A DNA stretch of 11,305 bases, taken from Leptofilum sp041987425 (GTDB lineage: Bacteria; Chloroflexota; Anaerolineae; Promineifilales; Promineifilaceae). The DNA is taken from NCBI GenBank assembly GCA_041987425.1, contig JBHIWP010000181.1, forward strand, positions 1-11,305, in the 5' to 3' direction. A model generated the notes under the pieces. The model ran no database searches. It saw only the letters and a list, made by a program, of their open reading frames with translations, and was not told where the DNA came from. A program made the translations under genes and the position numbers. Below, piece by piece: positions 1-6,282 of this stretch. Numbering within the stretch: position 1 is the stretch's first letter; every line of letters begins with the position of its first letter.

Positions 1-214
1 GTTCGGCCGTTGGCGCGTGGGTGGCAGTAGCAGCAATGGTGGGCGGAGGCGGCAGAGGCGTGGTTGTTGCTGGCAGGGTGGCTGTGTGGCTAACGGCCGT
101 ATTAGATACCTCCAAAGTCGCTGGAGCGACAGTCGCCGCGGGGGCTTCACCGCCACAGGCGACAATTAACCCGGCAAAAGTTAGCAAAAGTAGCAATTGC
201 ACACGTTTTTTCAT
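1..214 (-). CDS. Secreted lipoprotein, N-terminal part (runs off left edge)
   Basis: The minus strand opens with ATG at 214 and stays open for 71 codons to the window edge. The product begins MKKRVQLLLLLTFAGLIVAC: a basic n-region, a Leu-rich core and a lipobox (I-V-A-C) with the lipidated Cys at residue 20. This predicts export by Sec, cleavage by signal peptidase II and anchoring to the outer face of the membrane. After the Cys come G-G-E and then about 48 residues rich in Ala, Thr and Pro, a flexible linker of the kind that precedes the folded domain in many lipoproteins. The functional domain lies outside the window, so substrate or role cannot be given. AGGAG lies 12 bases upstream of the start, rather far. 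The terminator of the upstream kinase gene ends about 25 bases before this start, leaving little room for a separate promoter. Confidence 0.8.
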   Translation of the reverse strand, partial: MKKRVQLLLLLTFAGLIVACGGEAPAATVAPATLEVSNTAVSHTATLPATTTPLPPPPTIAATATHAPTAE

Positions 215-236
215 TATTTGATGAATCTCCTTTTGG

Positions 237-276
237 CAAAAAGTTAAAAACCTCCGGTGGAGCTGCGCCGGAGGTT
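237..276 (-). terminator. Rho-independent terminator after the hybrid kinase gene
   Basis: A perfect 9-bp stem (AACCTCCGG at 249-257 with CCGGAGGTT at 268-276) has a 10-base loop. Read on the minus strand it is followed by T5, AAC and T5 (complement of 238-250). There is no T-run on the plus strand. It lies 87 bases after the stop of the kinase gene and just upstream of the lipoprotein start. A second small hairpin (AGGCG 291-295 with CGCCT 304-308) lies between it and the kinase stop. Confidence 0.85.
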
Positions 277-363
277 CGTCTTGCCAATCAAGGCGTATTT
301 TTGCGCCTGCCTAAGCGATTGTCAATAGTCAGGAGGGCGATTGTGGGGAAAAAAGCGGGTGTT

Positions 364-2283
364 TTAGATAGTAAAATCTTCGGGCAAGTAGTGCCAAATC
401 TTGCTAAGCAGCGTATCGAGATCATAGGGCTTAGGCAAGAAGCCGGTACGGCAGTTAACCATTACCTCGGGCGCAATTTGCTGCTGCGAATGCCCGGAGG
501 AAAGAATCACGCGAATGTCAGGATCAATTTGACGCAGTTTGTTTAATGTCTCAACACCATTCATGCCTGGCATCGATAAGTCCAAGACAATTAGCTGAAT
601 TTTATCTTTATGCTGGGTAAATAAAGAGATACCTTCCTGACCATTCACGGCCGTAACTACTTCAATTCCGTGCAAATCCATAATGTCTACAATTGCTTCA
701 CGGACGGGTTGTTCATCATCAATAACGAGAATCAGCCCATTGCTTGAAGTGACAGGCGATAAATAGAAAGGCGTGGGTGCGGCCGTTTCTGGCTCCCTTT
801 GCTTGCTTATCGGAAACATTAGCCGGAAGGCAGTCCCGCGCCCAGGTTCGCTTTCTACATGCAAACCGCCACGGTGATCCCGCACAATGCCCAGAACTGA
901 AGCCAGGCCCAATCCCTGCCCATCTTCCTTGGTTGTAAAAAACGGATCGAAAATTCGGTTGCGAATCTCTGATGTCATGCCCACACCGCTATCGCGAACC
1001 GTTAAGCAGACATACTCACCAACGGGCAGTTCGCTCCCGGTCCAATGCCAGTACAAAGTGTCGTGACTCATAATCATTTCTCGGCCGGTAGTTACCCAAA
1101 CGTGCCCCGGGACACCTTCCATCGCTTCTGCTCCGTTTAAAATCAGGTTCATAAAGACTTGCTGAAGCTGGCTGCGATCCGCCTCTATTAAGGGTAAATC
1201 AGCAGCCAGATCGGTGTGTAAAACCACATTTTTAGCAATGGCCGCCCTAAAGAGATGAACGTTATTTTCAATTATCTGGTTCAGGTCAACCGACTCAATT
1301 TCTAACTGCCCACCACCGGCATATGCCAGCATTTGCCGCGTGAGGTCAGCTGCACGCTCGGCGGCCATCACCGCCTTTTGAATATGCTCGCGTGCGGGCT
1401 CTTGCGGGGGCAGTTGGTTCATCGCCAGACCAGTTTGAGCCAGCATGGCCACCAGCAAGTTATTAAAATCATGGGCAATGCCGCTGGCCATTAGTCCCAT
1501 ACTTTCTCGCTTTTGGGCATGGTGCATCGCTTCTTCGGTGCGTTTGCGTTCGGCAACTTCATGCTTTAGCTGGGCGTTGGCAATCTGTAATTCGGCCGTG
1601 CGTTCGGCCACGCGCGCCTCCAGTTCATGATGCAGCTGTTTCAAAGACGCTTGGCTTTGCTGTAACTCTTCATTAGATGCCTTTAAAGCGGCCGCGGCGC
1701 ACGTAGCATCGGCCACACTGTCGCTGAGACCCTCAATTAGCTGCCTTAACAGTAATGTATTCAGCACCAACGCCACCGACAGGATCACCAAATCATCTAT
1801 CGTAGAATAGGTATTATAGCTGGTGAGTATGAATCCATTTTGCTCAGCCATATAGGCCAGTGTTAGCGCCCCCACATTCAGTACCATAAAGAAAATCGAG
1901 GCGCGGCCGCGTAAAAATAGACTTACGGCCGCAACGATCACAAAATAACCGACAACGCTCGAACTACGAATGCCGTCAAAAACATACATCAAGATGGTCA
2001 CAACCACAAAGCCTACGATTGAAAGCAGCCAGGCAGCCAGCCGAATCCGGCCAACATAAACGATAACGATGCAAACCAGGGCCATTCCCAAGAGAGAAGA
2101 TAGACCCGAAATAGCTACTATTTGTTCGAATCCAGAAAAACGCGACATCGGTCGGATCAATACAAACAGCAACAACATTGTGCAGATAAATGCCAGCAAG
2201 TATCGATTAAGCCAATAGGCCTGCCGGTTCTTCTCGGGATCATCAAATAGTGGTGGAATAAGGTAACGCGCTAAAGCATTCAT
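364..2283 (-). CDS. Membrane-bound hybrid sensor histidine kinase with C-terminal receiver domain
   Basis: Residue numbers count from the longer GTG form starting at 2316 (650 aa). About six hydrophobic helices lie between residues 38 and 192, with no recognisable extracytoplasmic sensor domain. A coiled coil follows (about 207-265). The HisKA phosphoacceptor is His282 in GIAHDFNNLL, the HDFNN type also found in NtrB-like hybrid kinases. The ATPase domain has an N-box (NLILNGAEAM, 390-399), a G1 box (DSGVGM, 442-447), IFDPFFTTK (455-463) and GQGLGLA (466-472). A receiver domain (about 528-645) has acidic D533/D534, phosphoacceptor D579 in LDLSMPG, S606 and K629, so all key residues are present. 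It should autophosphorylate His282 and pass the phosphate to D579. There is no DNA-binding output domain, so a downstream partner must be encoded elsewhere. I prefer ATG 2283 (residue 12): the 11 residues before it look non-coding, and PPLFDDPEKNRQA follows soon after. Neither start has a clear ribosome binding site. Confidence 0.93.
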   Translation of the reverse strand: MNALARYLIPPLFDDPEKNRQAYWLNRYLLAFICTMLLLFVLIRPMSRFSGFEQIVAISGLSSLLGMALVCIVIVYVGRIRLAAWLLSIVGFVVVTILMYVFDGIRSSSVVGYFVIVAAVSLFLRGRASIFFMVLNVGALTLAYMAEQNGFILTSYNTYSTIDDLVILSVALVLNTLLLRQLIEGLSDSVADATCAAAALKASNEELQQSQASLKQLHHELEARVAERTAELQIANAQLKHEVAERKRTEEAMHHAQKRESMGLMASGIAHDFNNLLVAMLAQTGLAMNQLPPQEPAREHIQKAVMAAERAADLTRQMLAYAGGGQLEIESVDLNQIIENNVHLFRAAIAKNVVLHTDLAADLPLIEADRSQLQQVFMNLILNGAEAMEGVPGHVWVTTGREMIMSHDTLYWHWTGSELPVGEYVCLTVRDSGVGMTSEIRNRIFDPFFTTKEDGQGLGLASVLGIVRDHRGGLHVESEPGRGTAFRLMFPISKQREPETAAPTPFYLSPVTSSNGLILVIDDEQPVREAIVDIMDLHGIEVVTAVNGQEGISLFTQHKDKIQLIVLDLSMPGMNGVETLNKLRQIDPDIRVILSSGHSQQQIAPEVMVNCRTGFLPKPYDLDTLLSKIWHYLPEDFTI

Positions 2284-2316
2284 TGATGTTAGACCAAAAT
2301 AAGCTCTTAAGCCCAC

Positions 2317-2556
2317 AAATGTGTTTCGTTTTGCCTTGTTTACTTTACAGTAACTGCGCTGTACATTTGCAGTACCTTCCTTTATGTGCTAACTATCTGA
2401 CATTTCTAATATCGCTGCCACACCATAAAGTGGGAAATTACACCTATTACCCGTTTTTGCGTGACGATTCAATTGAGATTGTGTTTAATACCTCACAGTA
2501 GCCAACAGAATGATCTGTAAACAAAACATAAAGTAAACAGCTACGAGGAGAACGAA
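2317..2556. promoter_or_regulatory. Divergent intergenic region with a mirrored 11-bp motif
   Basis: This AT-rich gap separates the kinase gene (leftward) from the FabH gene (rightward), so it should hold both promoters. The sequence TAAAGTAAACA is present on the plus strand at 2529-2539, 17 bases before the FabH start. It is also present on the minus strand at 2337-2347, 20 bases before the GTG form of the kinase start. A third partial copy, GTAAACA, is at 2517-2523. The FabH ribosome binding site GAGGAG (2545-2550) is 6 bases from its ATG. I could not find a convincing -35/-10 pair for either gene. TTGAGA at 2473-2478 is a weak -35 candidate without a good -10. Confidence 0.5.
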
Positions 2557-3615
2557 ATGCAGAAACGATACGGCCGTGTTACTGGCTGGGGCGCTTATGT
2601 ACCCGAAAAAATCATCACCAATTACGATCTGGAAAAGATGGTCGACACGAGCCATGAATGGATTGTGCAGCGTACGGGTATTCATCAGCGACATGTAGCT
2701 GGCCCCACCGAAACTACCGCGACCATGTCAGTGGAAGCTGCACGGGAGGCTCTGCGCAAGGCCAACCTGGCCGCATCCGATCTCGATCTAATCATTGTGG
2801 CCACCACCACCGGCGATCATCTTACACCACCGGTATCTAGCCAGGTTCAGCACATGTTGGGCGCTGCTAACGTGCCTGCGTTTGTCCTGGTTACCGGCTG
2901 TACTGGCTTTCTTTATGGTCTTATCACGGCTCAACAGTTCATCAGCAGCGGAGCTTACGACAATATTTTGGTTATTGGGGCCGAGCTGCTTAGCCGCTTT
3001 ATTGATTGGAACGACCGCAGCACTTGCGTGCTATTTGGCGATGCTGCCGGAGCGTTCGTGCTCCAGGCCAGCACAGAGCCAAGCGGCGTATTAGGCTTCG
3101 ACATGGGGTCAGACGGCAGCGGCAGCGAGCACATTATTTTGCCAGCCACTGGTTCCGCCGAACCGGTCAATGCCGCGACTTTTGCCGAAGGCAGACATTA
3201 TTTGCGCATGAACGGCCGTGAAGTCTTCAAATTTGCCACGCGGATTTTGGGGCAAACCAGCCAGCTCAGTCTGGACCAGGCGGGCATGACACTGGCCGAT
3301 ATCGACATCATTGTGCCGCATCAGGCAAACCTACGCATTATTCAGGCGGCAGCCCGCAGCATGGGCGTGCCGCTGGAACACTTTTTGGTGAAGGTGCACA
3401 AATATGCCAACACCTCTGCCGCATCAATACCTGTAGCCATTTGTGATGGACTGGATGCCGGGGAAATTAGTTTAGAAGATCGTTTACTGCTGGTCAGTTT
3501 TGGAGCGGGGCTTACCTGGGCTTCGGCCGTTTTGCAAATGGCACCTGCCGTGGCAAAGGCAGAAGAAGCATCGGCAAAGAGGAGGCAAGCGGCGGCGGCG
3601 TTAGTTACAGCTTAA
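2557..3615 (+). CDS. fabH: 3-oxoacyl-ACP synthase III (FabH-type ketosynthase)
   Basis: FabH-type enzymes condense a short acyl-CoA with malonyl-ACP to start fatty acid synthesis in the cytoplasm. The whole thiolase fold is present. The catalytic triad is visible as Cys115 (VTGCTGF), His255 (PHQAN) and Asn285 (KYANTSAAS). The N-terminal WGAYVPEKIITN and EWIVQRTGI (34-42) and the C-terminal SFGAGLTWAS are typical of KAS III. ATG 2557 follows a strong GAGGAG at 6 bases. Two things are odd. The residues before the catalytic Cys read VLVTGC, where most FabH proteins have a form of DINAAC. There is also an Ala/Lys-rich tail (about 330-352) that makes the protein some 30 residues longer than E. coli FabH. 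No other fatty acid gene is nearby, so it may be a paralogue with a different primer preference, not the housekeeping enzyme. A related KAS III-like role outside fatty acid synthesis is possible. Confidence 0.9.
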   Translation: MQKRYGRVTGWGAYVPEKIITNYDLEKMVDTSHEWIVQRTGIHQRHVAGPTETTATMSVEAAREALRKANLAASDLDLIIVATTTGDHLTPPVSSQVQHMLGAANVPAFVLVTGCTGFLYGLITAQQFISSGAYDNILVIGAELLSRFIDWNDRSTCVLFGDAAGAFVLQASTEPSGVLGFDMGSDGSGSEHIILPATGSAEPVNAATFAEGRHYLRMNGREVFKFATRILGQTSQLSLDQAGMTLADIDIIVPHQANLRIIQAAARSMGVPLEHFLVKVHKYANTSAASIPVAICDGLDAGEISLEDRLLLVSFGAGLTWASAVLQMAPAVAKAEEASAKRRQAAAALVTA

Positions 3616-3630
3616 CGTCGTGGCTACGCA

Positions 3631-3658
3631 TTGACAGCCGCCTGTCAATGGCTATAAT
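3631..3658 (+). promoter_or_regulatory. Consensus sigma-70 promoter for tRNA-Leu, overlapped by an inverted repeat
   Basis: A perfect -35 (TTGACA, 3631-3636), a 16-base spacer and a perfect -10 (TATAAT, 3653-3658) lie 12 bases before the tRNA. The -35 is also the left arm of a perfect inverted repeat: TTGACAG (3631-3637), CCGC, CTGTCAA (3642-3648). The repeat has no T-run after it, so it is not a standard terminator for the preceding FabH gene, whose stop is at 3613-3615. Confidence 0.88.
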
Positions 3659-3670
3659 TGCCAAACGTTA

Positions 3671-3753
3671 GCCCAAGTGGCGGAATTGGCATACGCGGCA
3701 GGTTGAGGGCCTGTGCCCTTATGGGCGTGGAGGTTCGAGTCCTCTCTTGGGCA
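3671..3753 (+). tRNA. tRNA-Leu (anticodon GAG)
   Basis: The 83 bases fold as a class II tRNA. The acceptor stem is GCCCAAG (3671-3677) with CTTGGGC (3746-3752), and the discriminator is A3753. The anticodon stem GCAGG/CCTGT encloses the loop TTGAGGG, giving anticodon GAG, which reads Leu codons CUC and CUU. The long variable arm GCCC-TTAT-GGGC is typical of leucine tRNAs. The T-arm is GGAGG-TTCGAGT-CCTCT. The 3' CCA is not encoded (TGG follows), so it must be added by the CCA-adding enzyme. Confidence 0.96.
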
Positions 3754-3758
3754 TGGAA

Positions 3759-3788
3759 ACGCTAGCACAACAGGTGCTGGCGTTTTTT
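3759..3788 (+). terminator. Rho-independent terminator of the tRNA-Leu gene
   Basis: A 10-bp stem pairs 3759-3768 with 3774-3783, including one T-G wobble. The loop is 5 bases and it is followed by T6 (3783-3788). It begins 5 bases after the tRNA. The epimerase gene converges from the other side with its stop at 3809. Read on the minus strand the hairpin is followed only by TTT, so it could act weakly in that direction as well. Confidence 0.9.
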
Positions 3789-3808
3789 GTTATGGCGGCC
3801 GGGAAAAT

Positions 3809-4753
3809 TCACTCTTCTTCCTGATTTTTTATTTGGAAACGGCCGTCTTCTCGCAGGATGCGCTGCAATCCCTCCGCCAGTGTGACAATGGGCCGAAACC
3901 CCAACAGCTGCTGCGCCCGGCTAATGTCTGCCACCAGGCGCGGCACGCCCCCAACCTTTTGCCGATTGGTTAGCTGATTAACATGCTTACCCGTCGCGCG
4001 CTCGGCCAAAGCTACTAGCTGTACCAGGCTCGTTTCCACACCGCTGCCAACATTTATCACCTGCCGATTGACTGATTTGGCTGTGGCGGCGGCGGCCAGT
4101 GCTGCCACCACGTCGGTTACGTAAATAAAATCACGCGTTTGCTGCCCATTGCCATATAAGACGATGGAGCCGCCCGTCAGGGCCTGGTGTAAAAAGCGAG
4201 GAACGACCGGCGCGTGTGAAACCGGTAAGCTTTGGCCGGGTCCGTAAGCATTAAAAATGCGCAAAGCCACAGTTTCGATGTCCCACAGCTGGCCTATGGT
4301 GTGAATATATTGTTCCGCCGCCCACTTGCTTACAGCGTAGGGGGAATCTGGGTTCGGTGGATCATTTTCGTGGACGGGCTGCGTGGGCAAACGGCCGTAA
4401 ACCGCGCCCGAGGAGGTAAACACAACACGCCGCACTCCCGTATCTCGCATTGCCTCCATCAGGCTCACCGTCCCCCCCACATTCACCGCGTTGTACGCCT
4501 GAGGATGCAGCACAGACTCCGCTACAGAGACTCGGGCCGCCAGATGATAGACACAGTTCACTTTTCTTAGCAAAGACCAGAGCAAAGGAATGTTATTAAT
4601 ATCCCCTTGCTTGAATTCAATCTCGGGCCGAAGCTGGGCAGCATTGCCGTTGCTCAAATCGTCCAGCACAACCACGGCATGTCCGTCGTTAGCCAGTTTA
4701 TTGGCCAAAGCAGCACCCAAAAAGCCAGCTCCCCCGGTCACCAAAAAGCGCAT
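3809..4753 (-). CDS. NAD-dependent nucleotide-sugar epimerase (extended SDR family)
   Basis: The 314-residue product is a full-length extended short-chain dehydrogenase/reductase of the UDP-glucose 4-epimerase type. It has the nucleotide-binding TGGAGFLG (6-13) and an acidic residue at the end of the second strand (D31, LDDLS) that favours NAD over NADP. The catalytic set is S114/S115 (FTSSGAVYG), Y139 and K143 (YAVSK). RIFNAYGPGQ (165-174) and TRDFIYVTDVV (206-216) belong to the sugar-nucleotide binding part. The likely reaction is C4 epimerisation of a UDP-hexose, or a related step in making cell-surface sugars. The substrate cannot be read from the sequence, so no gene symbol is given. ATG 4753 has GAGGAAG 4 bases upstream. 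The nearest upstream gene ends at 4836, with a terminator between them. No glycosyltransferase or other polysaccharide gene lies next to it. Confidence 0.9.
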   Translation of the reverse strand: MRFLVTGGAGFLGAALANKLANDGHAVVVLDDLSNGNAAQLRPEIEFKQGDINNIPLLWSLLRKVNCVYHLAARVSVAESVLHPQAYNAVNVGGTVSLMEAMRDTGVRRVVFTSSGAVYGRLPTQPVHENDPPNPDSPYAVSKWAAEQYIHTIGQLWDIETVALRIFNAYGPGQSLPVSHAPVVPRFLHQALTGGSIVLYGNGQQTRDFIYVTDVVAALAAAATAKSVNRQVINVGSGVETSLVQLVALAERATGKHVNQLTNRQKVGGVPRLVADISRAQQLLGFRPIVTLAEGLQRILREDGRFQIKNQEEE

Positions 4754-4766
4754 ACAGCTTCCTCAC

Positions 4767-4805
4767 AAAAAACAAGAAAGCCCCGGCTGAAAATCAACCG
4801 GGGCT
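4767..4805 (-). terminator. Rho-independent terminator after the unknown membrane protein gene
   Basis: An 8-bp stem, AGCCCCGG (4779-4786) with CCGGGGCT (4798-4805), can be extended by TGA/TCA beyond a one-base mismatch. Read on the minus strand it is followed by TTTC, TTG and T6 (complement of 4767-4779). It starts about 30 bases after the stop at 4836-4838. It ends only about 13 bases before the start codon of the epimerase gene at 4753. Confidence 0.85.
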
Positions 4806-4835
4806 CTTAATTTAACTAAGTTTCAGGCCCAACCG

Positions 4836-5903
4836 CTAATACTCAAGAAGCTCGTCGACACGTCCCTCGACATCTGGTTCATCATAATCGCCCTCTTTGG
4901 CCCAAGCAGAGAGCTCGATAGAGAAATTCTCGAAAAAGCTTTGCGGAGGTAACGAACCAGCTCCATACTGCATTTCTTTAATTTCAGCATTGATGATGAG
5001 GGTTGCCGTTTCCAGCACAATAACCTCATTCTCGCGGGCCAATACCGGCTCGCCTTTGGGTGCCAGCTTGGCCTTCAGGGCTTCATCAAAGAAGGCGTGG
5101 TCACTCATAACAACTTTGGTAATGGTGCGAATGTCATTCTTATCAAACAGCCACACTTCAAAAGCCGTTACGTTTTTAGGCGTGTCGCTGCCAATTGACT
5201 CGGCAATGCCTACACCACATTCGCCCAGGAATTCACCGCCTGCGTTTTCAATGCTAAAGGAGTCGTCGTAGTTATCACGGCCGTATACGTAATCACTTTG
5301 AAAACGGGCAATTGGTATGGCGCTGACACCCTCTTCACTGGCCATGGTTGGCGCGCTTTCTGGCATGTTGTCATAGTAAATATCAACGTTGTCATCATCA
5401 GCCAGCATGCTGCGCCGCCGGTTCAAAACAACCACAATTCCCGCGCCCACTAATGCCAGCACAAGCAGCAAGGCCAAAATTGTGCCCAGGTTGGAGGAAT
5501 CTTCCTCAACTGGCTGGGCGGCCGGCTGGGTGCCATCTGTTGTAGTGACAGGTGGCAATGCGCCACACCCTTGTCCATTGGTGACGACGATAGCAATCGC
5601 ATCAAGACGCTGTTGTTCACCAGGGTCTACGGTGCGGTTGTTGCGCAAATCACAAATGGAGGCGGCCGCATTGGGCCAGGTATCTAATGCGCGGGTAACA
5701 ATGTTGGTGTTTTCGGGCTGCAAGGAGTAGCCATCGGCAATAGTTCGCAGATAGTCATCTTGCTCTGACTGGTCCATCTCACTGGGTCCGATTTCTGTCC
5801 ATTCTACAGGATCAACGTACCAACCCCAGGTTAGCCCAATGACGAACCCTAAAACTACAGCAATAAGCACAGAGAGTTCTGGTCGATTCTTTATAAAATC
5901 CAT
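4836..5903 (-). CDS. Two-helix membrane protein of unknown function
   Basis: I cannot assign a function to this 355-residue protein. A short basic N-terminus (MDFIKNRPE) is followed by helix 1 (about 11-27), an outside segment (about 28-138), helix 2 (about 139-160), the stop-transfer RRR (162-164) and a cytoplasmic region to the end. The outside part begins GWYVDPVEWTEIGPSEMDQ and contains DDYLRTIADGYSL, a pattern I associate from memory with unnamed Chloroflexota membrane proteins. It has two Cys (84 and 113) that could form a disulfide, and ends in a Thr/Pro/Glu-rich linker. The cytoplasmic part (about 200-335) looks like a compact mixed alpha/beta domain (FEVWLFDKNDIRT, then EVIVLETATLIINAEI), with an acidic tail after it. 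ATG 5903 follows AGGTG at about 5 bases, and a sigma-70-like promoter lies 72 bases upstream. A structural or signalling role at the membrane is possible but not shown. Confidence 0.82.
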   Translation of the reverse strand: MDFIKNRPELSVLIAVVLGFVIGLTWGWYVDPVEWTEIGPSEMDQSEQDDYLRTIADGYSLQPENTNIVTRALDTWPNAAASICDLRNNRTVDPGEQQRLDAIAIVVTNGQGCGALPPVTTTDGTQPAAQPVEEDSSNLGTILALLLVLALVGAGIVVVLNRRRSMLADDDNVDIYYDNMPESAPTMASEEGVSAIPIARFQSDYVYGRDNYDDSFSIENAGGEFLGECGVGIAESIGSDTPKNVTAFEVWLFDKNDIRTITKVVMSDHAFFDEALKAKLAPKGEPVLARENEVIVLETATLIINAEIKEMQYGAGSLPPQSFFENFSIELSAWAKEGDYDEPDVEGRVDELLEY

Positions 5904-5975
5904 GCGGCACCTGCCTTACAATTGCCCCCATTGTGGGACATTATGAAATGACATAACATCCCCTCTGCAATTCGT

Positions 5976-6003
5976 ATCTTACCATAACTGTTTAAGCCGT
6001 CAA
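5976..6003 (-). promoter_or_regulatory. Sigma-70-like promoter for the membrane protein gene
   Basis: On the minus strand TTGACG (complement of 5998-6003) is followed after 16 bases by TAAGAT (complement of 5976-5981). This would give a leader of about 65 bases before ATG 5903. CATAAC at 5983-5988 (in the spacer) and GTTATG at 6004-6009 (next to the -35) form an inverted pair around it. Another CATAAC is at 5952-5957, downstream of the expected start of transcription. Confidence 0.6.
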
Positions 6004-6117
6004 GTTATGAGAGTATGGAAAGAAATAAGAGAATTAGTCCTGTATATCTTTTGGCTGCATTATTGGCTACAAGAAATTATTGGCATACGCTCAATGCTTT
6101 TCCTCTGTTTTTGGCTG

Positions 6118-6126
6118 TGGTATACT
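6118..6126 (+). promoter_or_regulatory. Candidate extended -10 promoter for ornithine carbamoyltransferase
   Basis: TGGTATACT matches the extended -10 form TGnTATAAT with one change. No -35 is recognisable at the usual distance (around 6098-6103), which is tolerated when the extended -10 is present. It would give a leader of about 150 bases. I saw no better candidate before 6283. Confidence 0.45.
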
Positions 6127-6134
6127 TTTTTAAG

Positions 6135-6282
6135 GTAACCAGCGGCAATTAAGCAATTGGTAAATGGTCTTTGAAGATAGTATATGCGCAAAATTTGCCG
6201 ATTACCTAATGGGGATTTAGCCAACGGCCGTTTAGCCCAAATCCCTCAAATCCTACGCCAACCGTTCGGAGAATAGAACACT
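6135..6282 (+). promoter_or_regulatory. Possible structured 5' leader of the carbamoyltransferase gene
   Basis: Two stem-loops are possible in the RNA. The first pairs 6155-6165 with 6193-6203 (11 bp, two of them G-U) around a 27-base loop. The second pairs GGGATTT (6212-6218) with AAATCCC (6239-6245), and its 20-base interior contains an ACGGCCGT palindrome (6224-6231). Neither is followed by a T-run. I see no match to an arginine-repressor box or to a riboswitch class that I can recognise. The ribosome binding site GGAGA (6268-6272) lies just after the second stem. Confidence 0.35.

Larger units (their letters stand above)
5904..6282. other. 379-base divergent control region between the membrane protein and carbamoyltransferase genes
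   Basis: No confident gene lies here. It holds a minus-strand promoter (5976-6003), three CATAAC half-sites, four copies of TTGGC (starting at 6051, 6063, 6080 and 6111), a plus-strand extended -10 (6118-6126) and a leader with two possible stem-loops before the GTG at 6283. A 43-codon open frame from ATG 6007 to TAA 6138 exists but has no ribosome binding site. Confidence 0.6.

Noticed and set aside
2473..2501. TTGAGA ... CAGTAG as a FabH promoter
   Set aside because: The -10 is too far from consensus to be called.
3713..3973. 86-codon plus-strand open frame
   Set aside because: It starts inside the tRNA-Leu gene, runs through its terminator and then lies antisense to the epimerase gene.
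4897..5271. 124-codon plus-strand open frame
   Set aside because: It is antisense to the membrane protein gene, which has a promoter, start site and terminator in order. The frame has no ribosome binding site of note.
6079..6090. 12-base match ATTGGCATACGC shared with the D-arm of the tRNA-Leu gene (3685-3696)
   Set aside because: A few exact 12-base matches are expected by chance in 11 kb, and no tRNA-like fold surrounds this copy.
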